In this document: positions 1 through 8,012 of the stretch, in pieces
Layout of the letters: every line of letters begins with the position of its first letter
Position numbering within the stretch: position 1 is the first letter of the stretch
Source of the DNA: UBA3910 sp964626065
GTDB taxonomy: Bacteria; Bacillota; Limnochordia; Darwinibacteriales; Darwinibacteriaceae
NCBI GenBank assembly: GCA_964626065.1
Contig: CAZVDE010000022.1
Span: forward strand, 1 to 30,262
Reading direction: 5' to 3'
DNA: 30,262 nucleotides
The notes under the pieces: model-generated
Database searches by the model: none
What the model was told of the DNA's origin: nothing
The model's input: the letters and a program-made list of their open reading frames with translations, nothing else
Program-made: the position numbers and the translations under genes

Positions 1-65
1 CAGGGAATCCCCGAGTTGTCGTGAATTCGTAAAACAATGATTAGAAAACTAGGAGGAGAAATGCT

Positions 66-785
66 TTGAAAACAAAATTGGGGAAAATTGCCTTGGTAAT
101 GTCGTTGTTATTGCTTGCCGCACTCCCTGCAGCCGCGGCCGATCTGGCCGCCCTCGATCAAACGATTGAGACCAAGCAGGTGCCCAAAATAGAGGCGGTT
201 ATTGCCGAATTGACCCAGCATCTGGAAGAGCAGCCCAATGACAGCCATGCTCTGTGGCTGATCGGTAAAGCACATCTGTATTTGGGCGAACGCATTACTG
301 ATGATGTTTTGGCCACGTTTGAAAAGGGCAAAGAGTATGCGGATCGGGCGGTGGAAATAGCACCCGATTCACCCGATGCCCACTTTTGGCAGGCATCGCT
401 CATCGGGCGCATCGGCCAGACTAGGGGCATTTTGCAGAGCCTGTTCATGGTCAGGCCCATGAAAGATGCCTTGGATAGGGTGCTGGAACTGGATGAAAAC
501 TACGCGGATGCCTATGATGTCCTCAGCCAGCTTTATGAAGAGGCACCCGGTTTCCCCTTGAGCATCGGTAATAAAAAGCTGGCACTGGAAATGGCGCAGA
601 AGGCGGTGGAGCTGGGCCCGGACAACATAGAATACCCCATCCAGCTGGCTAGGGCGTTGGATCATAATGGCCGCCGAGGCGAGGCGGTGGAAGTGCTGCG
701 GGAGCTGTTGGCCAGGCCCGAGGTGCGGCTGGATCCTGAAATTGAGGCGGCGGCGCAGGAACTTTTGGCCAAACTGGATCGTTAG
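66..785 (+). CDS. Secreted TPR-repeat protein
   Basis: The protein has 239 residues. It begins with a basic n-region and a hydrophobic core (about residues 9-20) followed by Ala-rich AxA-type sites, a typical Sec signal peptide ending near residue 24. The rest is helical, with TPR-like repeats at about residues 55-100, 130-160 and 165-235 (alternating small and aromatic positions, 'A.DVLSQLYE' and 'A..MAQKAVELGPDN' style). TPR proteins are protein-binding scaffolds, and no enzyme motif is visible. The start is the TTG at 66: AGGAGGAG at 51-58 sits 7 bases upstream, while the ATG at 61 gives only a two-codon frame. galE follows after 18 bases, so the two are probably co-transcribed. The partner and exact role are unknown. 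Confidence 0.85.
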   Translation: MKTKLGKIALVMSLLLLAALPAAAADLAALDQTIETKQVPKIEAVIAELTQHLEEQPNDSHALWLIGKAHLYLGERITDDVLATFEKGKEYADRAVEIAPDSPDAHFWQASLIGRIGQTRGILQSLFMVRPMKDALDRVLELDENYADAYDVLSQLYEEAPGFPLSIGNKKLALEMAQKAVELGPDNIEYPIQLARALDHNGRRGEAVEVLRELLARPEVRLDPEIEAAAQELLAKLDR

Positions 786-803
786 CGGAAAGAGAGGCGG
801 GCA

Positions 804-1796
804 ATGGTTATTCTAATCACGGGCGGGACGGGGTACATAGGCAGCCATACCTGTGTGGAGCTGCTGCAGGAAGGGCATTCCGTTGTCATTATGGATAATC
901 TGGCAAATAGCGAGAGATGCGTTGTTGACCGCATTCAAAAAATCACCGGCAGGCGGCCTTTGTTTTACGAGGCGGACGTTGCGGATGAAAAGTATCTGGA
1001 TTTCATTTTTTCCACCCACAGCATAGATGGCGTGATTCATTTCGCCGGTTTGAAGGCGGTTGGCGAATCGATGGAAAAGCCCCTGCTGTACTACAAAAAC
1101 AACGTGCTCAGTACCATTGCCTTAGTGCAGCAGTGCTTGAAACACGGTGTTGAAAAATTTGTGTTCAGCTCTTCCGCCACTGTCTACGGTGCCCATGAAT
1201 CGCCCCTGCTGGAAACGATGGCGCTTTTGCCCGCGGCAAATCCTTACGGGCAGACAAAAGTGATTTCAGAACGCATCCTGCAGGATACGGCTGCGGCCAA
1301 CCCCGGTTTTTCCGCCGTGCTGCTCCGTTACTTTAACCCCGTTGGGGCCCATTTAAGCGGGCTTATTGGGGAAGCCCCCCGCGGCGTTCCTAACAATCTG
1401 ATGCCCTACATTACCCAAGTTGCCAAGGGCAAATTGGAAAAGCTGAGCATTTTTGGCGATGATTACCCCACGGTAGACGGCACGGGTGTCAGAGATTATC
1501 TGCATGTGGTAGATTTAGCCCGGGGCCATTTAGCCGCTTTGCGGCACTTGAAGCCGGGGGTAGAAATCTTTAACTTGGGCACGGGCAGAGGAACATCCGT
1601 TTTAGAACTTGTGCGGGCTTTTGAACGGGCCACCGGGATTAAAATCCCCTATGAAATTGTTAAGCGCAGGCCGGGCGATTTGGCCGCTGTTTACGCGGAC
1701 GCCGCCAAGGCCCGCGCCGAACTGGGCTGGGAAGCCCGCCTCAGCATCGTTGATATGTGCCGTGACGCCTGGCGTTTTGAAAAAAATAACGCTTAA
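804..1796 (+). CDS. galE: UDP-glucose 4-epimerase
   Basis: GalE interconverts UDP-glucose and UDP-galactose using bound NAD, in galactose metabolism and in supplying sugars for surface polysaccharides. This is an extended short-chain dehydrogenase of 330 residues, the usual family length (about 330-340). The NAD-binding GGTGYIG lies at residues 7-13, the catalytic Ser at 124 (in SSSATVYG), and the YxxxK pair is Tyr148/Lys152 in NPYGQTK. These match the E. coli GalE positions almost one for one. The conserved RYFNPVGAH segment that contacts the nucleotide sugar is also present. It starts with ATG after a purine-rich AGAGGCGGG site and ends just before a clear terminator. It is likely co-transcribed with the upstream TPR gene. 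Confidence 0.96.
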   Translation: MVILITGGTGYIGSHTCVELLQEGHSVVIMDNLANSERCVVDRIQKITGRRPLFYEADVADEKYLDFIFSTHSIDGVIHFAGLKAVGESMEKPLLYYKNNVLSTIALVQQCLKHGVEKFVFSSSATVYGAHESPLLETMALLPAANPYGQTKVISERILQDTAAANPGFSAVLLRYFNPVGAHLSGLIGEAPRGVPNNLMPYITQVAKGKLEKLSIFGDDYPTVDGTGVRDYLHVVDLARGHLAALRHLKPGVEIFNLGTGRGTSVLELVRAFERATGIKIPYEIVKRRPGDLAAVYADAAKARAELGWEARLSIVDMCRDAWRFEKNNA

Positions 1797-1802
1797 TTAA
1801 AG

Positions 1803-1834
1803 AAAAAACCCCGGTAGGCACCCCGGGGTTTTTT
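1803..1834 (+). terminator. Rho-independent terminator after galE
   Basis: Twelve-base arms (AAAAAACCCCGG at 1803-1814 and CCGGGGTTTTTT at 1823-1834) flank an 8-base loop, and the 3' arm ends in six T. The A-run and T-run symmetry could allow it to work in both directions, but only the plus strand has a gene ending here. Confidence 0.93.
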
Positions 1835-1911
1835 GTTCGCCGCACAGCGGAAGGACAATTCGGGGTAGTTGGAGAAAGGTGGTATTACTGTCCGGGACGG
1901 GAGGGTGCCAA

Positions 1912-3099
1912 GTGCGGGCTATCAAGGCCAGGTATCGGCTATATCGCAGTAAAACAACCGCTTTGATGAGGGCCAATGCCGCCATCGCGGGCGAAGCGGC
2001 AAAAGTCAATCTGCAGCGCATTTACTGGACCGCGCCCGTCATGGCCTTGACTCTGCTGGGGATCGCCGTTTTTCATGCGTTTCTGCAGGATGTGACCTCC
2101 CCCGTCTTAAGCGTATGGCGCCGACGGGCCATGCTGGCTAATTTTTCGATCAGCGCCGGCGCATTTATGCAGTGGATAATCGCCGCTTGGCTGCGCCGCA
2201 GGCGGGACAGTACCGGCGCACTGCTGGTTTTTCAATACATTGTGGTTGTATTTGTCCTGGGCTCGGGAATCGTAAATGCCATTATCGATCAAAGCGTCCT
2301 GATTTCGGTAACGCCAATCCTACTCGTTTCCACCATCGTGGGCACCTTTTACTACCTTAGGCCCTCCCGCGCGGTACTCGTATTCGCCGTTTTTGGCGTC
2401 AGCTTTCATTTCAGCATGATTTACTTCAGCGATCTGCCCGTGAGCGTACTGTGGGTCAGCCAAAGCAACGGTGTTGTCGCCATTGCCCTCGGTTTTGCCC
2501 TTTCCATTACTAATTGGCGCAATTTTCGCCGCGGTGAGGAGCAAAAAGAAAGAATTCAGGCGCAGCAGGCCATCTTAGAGCGGATGGCTTACCAGGATCC
2601 CCTCACAGGGCTGCCCAACAGGCGGTTTTTGGATCAGGTCGTCAAGGCGGAATTGAAACGGATGGAACGCAGGGGCAGCGAATCCTGCCTGATCATGTTT
2701 GATCTGGACGAATTCAAACAGATCAACGATACTTACGGACACCCGGTGGGCGATCGGGTCCTTTGCGATCTGTCAAACTTGCTGCAAGCTTCCATGCGCG
2801 GCAGTGACATTTTAGTCCGCCTAGGCGGGGAAGAATTCATCATTCTCGCTGCAAATACCCCTTTACGAGAGGCTGGCAAGTTGGCGGAAAGGCTGCGCAG
2901 GCAGATTGCGGACCACACCTTTGTGGTGGATAGCTGCCAAGTGCGGACCAGTGCCAGTTTTGGCGTTGCGCCCCTGCTGGCGCCGGAGCAGGCCAAGAAT
3001 TACTATTATTTTGCCGATCGGGCCTTATACCGGGCCAAGGGAAAAGGCAAGAACTGTACTGCCGTCTGGGAAGAAGACATAACGGAGGTGCGCACGTGA
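1912..3099 (+). CDS. Membrane diguanylate cyclase (GGDEF protein)
   Basis: This is an integral-membrane sensor with about six hydrophobic helices over residues 35-205, a short helical linker, and a C-terminal GGDEF domain (about 220-390) that would make cyclic di-GMP from two GTP. The signature GGEEF is at residues 305-309. The product-inhibition I-site RxxD (RGSD, 296-299) lies exactly five residues before it, so the enzyme looks active and feedback-controlled. The family motifs DPLTGLPNRR and FDLDEFKQINDTYGH are intact. The GTG at 1912 is preferred because GGGAGGG (1899-1905) is well spaced. The frame also stays open to a GTG at 1879, but that start would add 11 poorly coding residues and sits against its own weak site. 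The stop overlaps the next start (GTGA). The ligand of the membrane part is unknown. Confidence 0.92.
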   Translation: MRAIKARYRLYRSKTTALMRANAAIAGEAAKVNLQRIYWTAPVMALTLLGIAVFHAFLQDVTSPVLSVWRRRAMLANFSISAGAFMQWIIAAWLRRRRDSTGALLVFQYIVVVFVLGSGIVNAIIDQSVLISVTPILLVSTIVGTFYYLRPSRAVLVFAVFGVSFHFSMIYFSDLPVSVLWVSQSNGVVAIALGFALSITNWRNFRRGEEQKERIQAQQAILERMAYQDPLTGLPNRRFLDQVVKAELKRMERRGSESCLIMFDLDEFKQINDTYGHPVGDRVLCDLSNLLQASMRGSDILVRLGGEEFIILAANTPLREAGKLAERLRRQIADHTFVVDSCQVRTSASFGVAPLLAPEQAKNYYYFADRALYRAKGKGKNCTAVWEEDITEVRT

Positions 3100-4175
3100 A
3101 TAAGGAGCAGCTGCCAACGCCCAGTTTGCTGGTGAATCTACAAGTACTGCAGAAAAATGTGCAGGATATGGCCGCTTTGGCCCGCAAGGCCGGAGTTTCG
3201 CTGCGGCCCCACATTAAGACCCATAAGAATAAGCGGATCGCCCGAATACAGATGGAAGCCGGTGCGGCCGGCATTACCTGCGCAACGGTGAGCGAAGCGG
3301 AGGTGATGGCTGCGGCGGGAATCGGCGACATCCTTATTGCCTATCCCCTTTACGGCGACTTTCAGTTGAGGAAAGTGGCGGAACTGAACCGCCGCTGTCG
3401 GCTGACAGTAGCCTTCGACAGCGCCGAAGCGGCCCAACGCCTGAATAGACTCGGGGCGGAGCGGGGGATGCGCTTTAAGCTTTCCATGATCATTAATACC
3501 GGGGGAGAGCGAGATGGTGTGCTGCCCACTAAGGCGGCTGCCTTGGCCGAACATCTACGGCCCTTAGCGAACCTGGATCTTGTGGGTGTTCTGACCCATG
3601 AGGGCCACGTCCACCGGGCGCCGGATACACCCAGCATGTGCCAACTTGCTAAAGAGGCGGGTGCAGCCCTTGTGTTCGCCGCGGATGCCCTTAGAAACGC
3701 GGGTTTCAACATTACTGCGGTGAGCAGCGGCACCACCCCCCCTTGCCAGGCCGGGGTGGCTGTGGAGGGGGTCACAGAATGGCGACCGGGCACCTATGTG
3801 TTTAATGATCTAATGCAGATGAAATTTGTTGCGCAACCGGAGAATTGCGCACTAACCGTTTTAGCCATGGTTGTGAGCCATCCCGCACCTGATCGGTACA
3901 TTCTTGATGCGGGCAGCAAAGTCTTCTCAGAGGCGGCAAGCCCCACCTACGGCCACGGCCTGATTTTGGCGGAGCCCCGGGCCAAGTTGGCCCGTCTCAG
4001 TGAGGAACACGGCGTCGTTTTGGCCCCGCCGGGAAGCCTACGGCTGGGGCAAAGGGTGGAAGTCATCCCGGTGCATGTCTGCACCGCGGTCAATTTAAGC
4101 GATGGATTTTATGTGCAGGAGGATGCGGGAAAATGGGCATTTTGGCCGACCGATGCCAGGGGGCTGGTGTGGTAA
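3096..4175 (+). CDS. D-threonine aldolase / D-serine dehydratase-like PLP enzyme
   Basis: This is a fold-III (alanine-racemase-like) PLP enzyme of 359 residues. RPHIKTHK at residues 37-44 contains the PLP-binding lysine (Lys41). Near the C-terminus His327 and Cys329 (VHVC) match the metal-binding pair of eukaryote-type D-serine dehydratase and metal-dependent D-threonine aldolase. These relatives cleave or deaminate D-3-hydroxy amino acids, and the exact substrate cannot be read from the sequence. The GTG start overlaps the stop of the cyclase gene by four bases and is preceded by GGAGGTG, so translation is probably coupled. No signal peptide is visible, so it should be cytoplasmic. Specificity could be D-serine, D-threonine or another D-hydroxy amino acid. 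Confidence 0.88.
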   Translation: MNKEQLPTPSLLVNLQVLQKNVQDMAALARKAGVSLRPHIKTHKNKRIARIQMEAGAAGITCATVSEAEVMAAAGIGDILIAYPLYGDFQLRKVAELNRRCRLTVAFDSAEAAQRLNRLGAERGMRFKLSMIINTGGERDGVLPTKAAALAEHLRPLANLDLVGVLTHEGHVHRAPDTPSMCQLAKEAGAALVFAADALRNAGFNITAVSSGTTPPCQAGVAVEGVTEWRPGTYVFNDLMQMKFVAQPENCALTVLAMVVSHPAPDRYILDAGSKVFSEAASPTYGHGLILAEPRAKLARLSEEHGVVLAPPGSLRLGQRVEVIPVHVCTAVNLSDGFYVQEDAGKWAFWPTDARGLVW

Positions 4176-4193
4176 AAAACGGGGGGGACTGAA

Positions 4194-6311
4194 GTGGCTT
4201 ACGAAGTTGTGGTCAAGGATGGATTTCTAAAAGATTTCTTCGAGCTGCCCCGGGCGGTGCAGGCCGGCGCTCAGCGATCGATTGATCAATTCTACCGTGA
4301 TCCGTTTCGCGTGCCCGATGTAAAACGGGTCTTTAAGCATCAGTACAATAATGTTTACCGACTGCGGGTGGGGCGTTACCGCTTGATTTACGCGGTGGGC
4401 GGGAAAGTGGTCAGCCTACTGGCGGTGGGCCCGAGGGGCAGTATTTACGATCGCTTTCGAGCCGCGGCAGAAACAAGCGTGACATCCGGGGAGATCCGGG
4501 CGGCCGGGCCCCAACCGGCCCCATACCGCACCACTCCTTTTGATACGCCCCGCGGCGAATACCCGGATGGTGCCGGGCAGAGCACCGCGGCGGCCGAGGA
4601 GGCCGCCGAAGAAACAGATGGCGTCTTTGCGCTCCTTTTGGAGCGCTGGGGCATCCCCCCTGAGCAGCGCGCGCTGATCAAACAGTGTGAAGGCCTCGAT
4701 GATCTTTTCACATTGGATTTGCCCGAAGACACAATGAAAAAAGTCCTGCATTGGTATCATCCCCCCAATTTGCAGCAGCTGGAAGAGGAACCGGATCTGG
4801 ACCTGCCCAGCCCTGCCCATCTAGAGCGGTTCAGCGATGGAACGCTTACCCAATTTTTGCTGAAACTGTCACCTGAACAGGAAAGGGTAGCAGCCCGTTC
4901 TTTAGTTGGGCCCGCTTTGGTCAAAGGGGGCCCGGGCACGGGTAAATCACTTGTTGCCCTGTACCGCATCAAAAATCTTTTAGACCCCGATCAATACCGG
5001 CTGTTTGAACCGCTGCCCCGCATTCTCTTTTTGACATTTGGCCGCTCCCTTATGAATGCCTCGCGGCAGTTGTTGGCCGAACTCATTCCCGACAGGCTGG
5101 AACAGGTAGAGATCACGAATATCGACCGCCTGGTGCGGCAGATCGTTACCGCCGGCGGGCAGCCCTTCGCACCGCTGAACAGCATCGAACAATATGTGGT
5201 GGAAGCGCAAAACCGTGTTTTAGCCAAGTATGAAGCGGAACCGGCACGGGCCTGGGTGACACTGCTCGGGCTTTCACCCGCCTACTTGATTGAAGAGTTC
5301 CAGTGGGTGATCGAGGGCAGGCAGGTGCGCAGCCTGAGCGAATATTTGCAAACAGAGCGGACGGGCAGAAGGGTGCCCTTTGGGGCAGACCTGCGTACCC
5401 TAGTCTGGGAGGTTTATGAACAGGCGCAGCAGCTGATGGCCCCCGAAGGTCACTCTTGGGAGTACTACCGCGGTTTGGCATTGGATGCGCTGCGGCAGAA
5501 AAGGGTGGATTTTATGCCCTATGATGTGGTTTTGGTAGATGAAGCGCAGGATTTAAGCCCGGTAAGCCTCAGCATCGCCGCGCAACTGTGCAGAAGCCCC
5601 CGGGGGTTATTTTTTACCGCTGATGCCAATCAAAGCATTTATAATCGGGGTTTCTCCTGGAGTAAGGTGCATCATTCCTTGGATTTTCGAGGCCGTTCCA
5701 CCATTTTGCGCCATAATTACCGCAGCACAAAGCAGATTGCGGCTGCCTGTGCCGAATTGCTGCCCGCGGAGGGCATAGATAACGAGACAAGGGTGGCGCA
5801 GCCCGTGCGAGAGGGGCCCCGGCCTCGCATTTTCCTCTGTTCTTCCCAGCGAGAACAGGCGGCGCGCATCGCCCATTTTCTGCGCCAATCGGCGGCAGAT
5901 CTGCGTTTGCCCGTCTGGACCGGCACCGTGCTTGCCTATTCTAACCGCTTGGCGGAAGAATTGGCGGATGCCCTAAGGGAGCTGGGAATTGAGGCAAAAC
6001 ACGTCAGTGGGGGCGAGCTGCACCTGAGGGAAAGAGTAGTTAAGGTAATGACGCTGCATACCTCCAAGGGCCTGGAATTTCCCACCGTTGCCGTGGCACA
6101 TGTGGAACGGGATTATTTTCCCGGAACGGGCGAAGAGGTGAGAGACGAAGGGGAGGCGCGTGAGCGGGAGTGCTATCGGCGCCAAATTTTGTTCGTGGGC
6201 TGCAGTAGGGCAATGCGCCGGCTGGCTTTATTCGCTTGTGAACAGCAGGCTTCGCCCTTTTTGGCAGAACTGCAGACGCTAAATTGGGATTTCGCCGCAG
6301 AGGTAGATTAG
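4194..6311 (+). CDS. RelE/ParE-like domain fused to SF1 (UvrD-type) helicase
   Basis: The protein has 705 residues. Residues 1-90 form a RelE/ParE-type fold: the core YRLRVGRYRLIYAV includes Arg61, and VGPRGSIY includes Arg81 and Tyr85, positions close to the E. coli RelE catalytic residues. A low-complexity linker (about 90-145) and a helical segment (about 145-225) follow. The rest is a superfamily I helicase/ATPase: Walker A GGPGTGKS (245-252, Lys251), Walker B VDEAQD (Asp449/Glu450), HNYRST, the motif-V-like TLHTSKGLEF, and a motif-VI-like FVGCSRAMRRL near 667-677. UvrD-like enzymes unwind DNA in repair and replication. The role of the toxin-like fold here is unknown; it may bind RNA, ribosomes or DNA rather than poison cells, and no antitoxin gene is adjacent. 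The GTG start has G-rich GGGGGGGACT upstream and lies 18 bases after the previous stop. Confidence 0.9.
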   Translation: MAYEVVVKDGFLKDFFELPRAVQAGAQRSIDQFYRDPFRVPDVKRVFKHQYNNVYRLRVGRYRLIYAVGGKVVSLLAVGPRGSIYDRFRAAAETSVTSGEIRAAGPQPAPYRTTPFDTPRGEYPDGAGQSTAAAEEAAEETDGVFALLLERWGIPPEQRALIKQCEGLDDLFTLDLPEDTMKKVLHWYHPPNLQQLEEEPDLDLPSPAHLERFSDGTLTQFLLKLSPEQERVAARSLVGPALVKGGPGTGKSLVALYRIKNLLDPDQYRLFEPLPRILFLTFGRSLMNASRQLLAELIPDRLEQVEITNIDRLVRQIVTAGGQPFAPLNSIEQYVVEAQNRVLAKYEAEPARAWVTLLGLSPAYLIEEFQWVIEGRQVRSLSEYLQTERTGRRVPFGADLRTLVWEVYEQAQQLMAPEGHSWEYYRGLALDALRQKRVDFMPYDVVLVDEAQDLSPVSLSIAAQLCRSPRGLFFTADANQSIYNRGFSWSKVHHSLDFRGRSTILRHNYRSTKQIAAACAELLPAEGIDNETRVAQPVREGPRPRIFLCSSQREQAARIAHFLRQSAADLRLPVWTGTVLAYSNRLAEELADALRELGIEAKHVSGGELHLRERVVKVMTLHTSKGLEFPTVAVAHVERDYFPGTGEEVRDEGEARERECYRRQILFVGCSRAMRRLALFACEQQASPFLAELQTLNWDFAAEVD

Positions 6312-6338
6312 CCCTTTTGGCAGCGAGCCCACTATCTG

Positions 6339-6355
6339 TCTGACCTTTGTTGACC
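6339..6355 (-). promoter_or_regulatory. CtsR-like heptad repeat upstream of hsp20
   Basis: Read on the minus strand, this 17-mer matches the CtsR operator consensus RGTCAAANANRGTCAAA at all but two specified positions, with the correct three-base spacer. CtsR represses clp and small-heat-shock genes in many Bacillota. The site is about 85 bases upstream of the predicted -35, farther than a classical repressor site. It is immediately followed by a short palindrome, ACCTT-GTA-AAGGT (6353-6365). No ctsR gene is in the window, so the regulator is inferred. Confidence 0.4.
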
Positions 6356-6439
6356 TTGTAAAGGTGAGGGAAAGGCAGATTTTTTAATTAAATTTGGGAA
6401 ATACTAGCTGTAACGGTGCGGCAGCGACTTATTTGGGCT

Positions 6440-6468
6440 TTGACGTTCCCTGACGTTAATGTTAAAGT
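6440..6468 (+). promoter_or_regulatory. Predicted sigma-A-type promoter of hsp20 with overlapping dyad
   Basis: TTGACG (6440-6445) and TAAAGT (6463-6468) are separated by 17 bases. The same stretch contains CTTTGACGTT (6438-6447) and AATGTTAAAG (6458-6467), inverted at 8 of 10 positions around a second TGACGTT copy (6451-6457). The promoter is therefore embedded in a repeat that could be an operator. It is about 43 bases upstream of the hsp20 start. Confidence 0.5.
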
Positions 6469-6510
6469 AAAGGTGCGAGCACGAAAACAAAACGCAGGAG
6501 GTGGCTATGT

Positions 6511-6927
6511 ATGTTTAGAATCGCTCCCTTTAGGCGGGGAAACAGAGTAGAATCCTTTTTACCCAGGGCTTTCGGGGACTTGTTCAATTGGCCCGAAACA
6601 TCAATGCAGGGTTTTGACGTTGATGTGCAGGAAACTGAGCAGGGTTATGTACTCCAGGCCGACCTACCGGGTATTTCCAAGGAGAACATCAACCTCGCGG
6701 TGGAAAACGGTTATTTGACAATCGGTGTGCGGCAGGAAGAAATGATCTCAGAGGATCAGGGCAATTACATCTGCCGCGAACGCAGGCAGCTTTCCAGCAG
6801 GCGCAGCTTCTATGTGGGCAGTATCAGCCCTGAGGAAGTAACCGCTAACTATACGGACGGCGTTTTGGAGGTCAAGTTTCCCAAAACAAACGGATCGGCG
6901 GATAGCCGCAGCATTCCAATTCAGTAA
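6511..6927 (+). CDS. Small heat shock protein, Hsp20/alpha-crystallin family
   Basis: This ATP-independent chaperone (138 residues, normal for bacterial sHsps) holds unfolding proteins in soluble oligomers. The alpha-crystallin domain spans about residues 32-130, with LQADLPG (about 48-54), the RSFYVG segment, and DGVLEVKFPK near the end. The C-terminal IPIQ is the I-x-I type tail that docks onto neighbouring subunits. AGGAGGTGG at 6496-6504 directs the ATG at 6511; an ATG at 6507 reads straight into a stop. The gene is a single-cistron unit with its own promoter and terminator. Heat or stress induction is likely, given the CtsR-like box and promoter dyad upstream. Confidence 0.95.
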   Translation: MFRIAPFRRGNRVESFLPRAFGDLFNWPETSMQGFDVDVQETEQGYVLQADLPGISKENINLAVENGYLTIGVRQEEMISEDQGNYICRERRQLSSRRSFYVGSISPEEVTANYTDGVLEVKFPKTNGSADSRSIPIQ

Positions 6928-6937
6928 GCTCGTACGA

Positions 6938-6974
6938 AAAGACAGGCTCTGCCCCCAAGGCAGGGCCTGTCTTT
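6938..6974 (+). terminator. Rho-independent terminator after hsp20
   Basis: AAAGACAGGC (6938-6947) pairs with GCCTGTCTTT (6965-6974), and the inner TGCC/GGCA extends the stem. The T-tail is short and mixed, but the hairpin is strong and directly follows the stop codon. Confidence 0.8.
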
Positions 6975-7065
6975 GATCCGGCACCAGGCAGGAATTCCCC
7001 CCGGCCGGCCAGAATAAAGCCTAAAGATACCAATTTTCTCTTTGCAGAGGATGGGAGGGTGTCCA

Positions 7066-7956
7066 ATGGCTGTCGAAGCTAACATACGGCGGGCCGTTTT
7101 TGCCTGGCTGGAAGAACAGACTTTGTTCAGCGATGTGCTTGACTGGTCTACCCTGCAGCACGGCTTTTTCTACCAGGGCCGGCGCATCAGCCTGGTGGGA
7201 CAGCAGGGTATCTGGAAACCAAGGATTTTTGAGACAATCCCCATCTCCATTCGCACCTCGGCGCGGGGCCCCTATGAGGATGGCATTACGCCTGATGGCC
7301 TTCTTTATTATAAATACCGGGGCAGCGATCCCAATCACTACGAGAATAGGGGCCTTAGGCAGGCCATGCTGGAACAGGTGCCCCTTGTGTATTTCTTCGC
7401 CCTAGATGTGGGTAAATACCTGGCAACCTGGCCCGTCTATATCATCGGTGACGATTTGGCGTCGCTGACGTTTACTGTGGCCATCGACGACAAACAGCAC
7501 GCCCGGATCGGCGGGGCGGCCGGCGATGAAACTGATCTTTACAGGCGCAGGTATGTTACATCCGCCTTTTTGACGCGCCTGCATCAGCAGGCGTTTCGAG
7601 CCAGAGTATTAAAGGCCTACCGCAGTAGGTGTGCCTTCTGCCGCCTGCGCCATGCGGAACTCTTGGACGCGGCCCATATTATTCCCGATCGGGAAGCGGC
7701 CGGCGAACCGGTTGTCACCAACGGCTTGGCTCTTTGTAAAATTCACCACGCGGCCTATGATCGCATGTTCATCGGGGTCAGCCCCGATTATAAAATAATC
7801 GTCGAACCGGGCTTGCTGCGCGAAGAGGATGGGCCCATGCTGCGCCACGGCATTCAAGGCCTGCACGGCGCTAAACTTGTTCTGCCCCGCAAGCGTGAAG
7901 ATTGGCCCGACCGGGACCGCCTTGCTCAGCGCTTTACCGAATTTCGCAATCAATAG
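7066..7956 (+). CDS. HNH endonuclease, putative restriction enzyme
   Basis: The protein has 296 residues. The C-terminal third carries an HNH (beta-beta-alpha-metal) nuclease: Cys189-x2-Cys192, DAAHII (Asp201, His204), Asn219, and LCKIHH with Cys224, His227 and His228. This gives both the structural zinc ligands and the catalytic HNH residues. The N-terminal part (about 1-150) is conserved-looking, with GIWKPR, GPYEDG and YRGSDPNHYEN, and probably recognises DNA, but I cannot name its domain. The overall layout resembles predicted restriction endonucleases of the COG3440 type. The ATG at 7066 is chosen because GGGAGGG (7053-7059) is six bases upstream; an upstream TTG would add eight residues. 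There is no methyltransferase nearby, so it may act alone, for example on modified DNA. Confidence 0.85.
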   Translation: MAVEANIRRAVFAWLEEQTLFSDVLDWSTLQHGFFYQGRRISLVGQQGIWKPRIFETIPISIRTSARGPYEDGITPDGLLYYKYRGSDPNHYENRGLRQAMLEQVPLVYFFALDVGKYLATWPVYIIGDDLASLTFTVAIDDKQHARIGGAAGDETDLYRRRYVTSAFLTRLHQQAFRARVLKAYRSRCAFCRLRHAELLDAAHIIPDREAAGEPVVTNGLALCKIHHAAYDRMFIGVSPDYKIIVEPGLLREEDGPMLRHGIQGLHGAKLVLPRKREDWPDRDRLAQRFTEFRNQ

Positions 7957-8012
7957 CGGGAGCGGGCCCGCGCCATTAGATAGGCAGAGATAAGCAGAAA
8001 AGGGGACTGCAA

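Noticed and set aside
4194..4470. A free-standing type II toxin gene
   Set aside because: The frame continues without a stop into the helicase, and there is no internal restart or adjacent antitoxin.
7066..7500. Phosphorothioate (sulfur) binding domain in the HNH nuclease
   Set aside because: The YPFW-type motif I associate with sulfur-binding domains of ScoMcrA-like enzymes is not seen.
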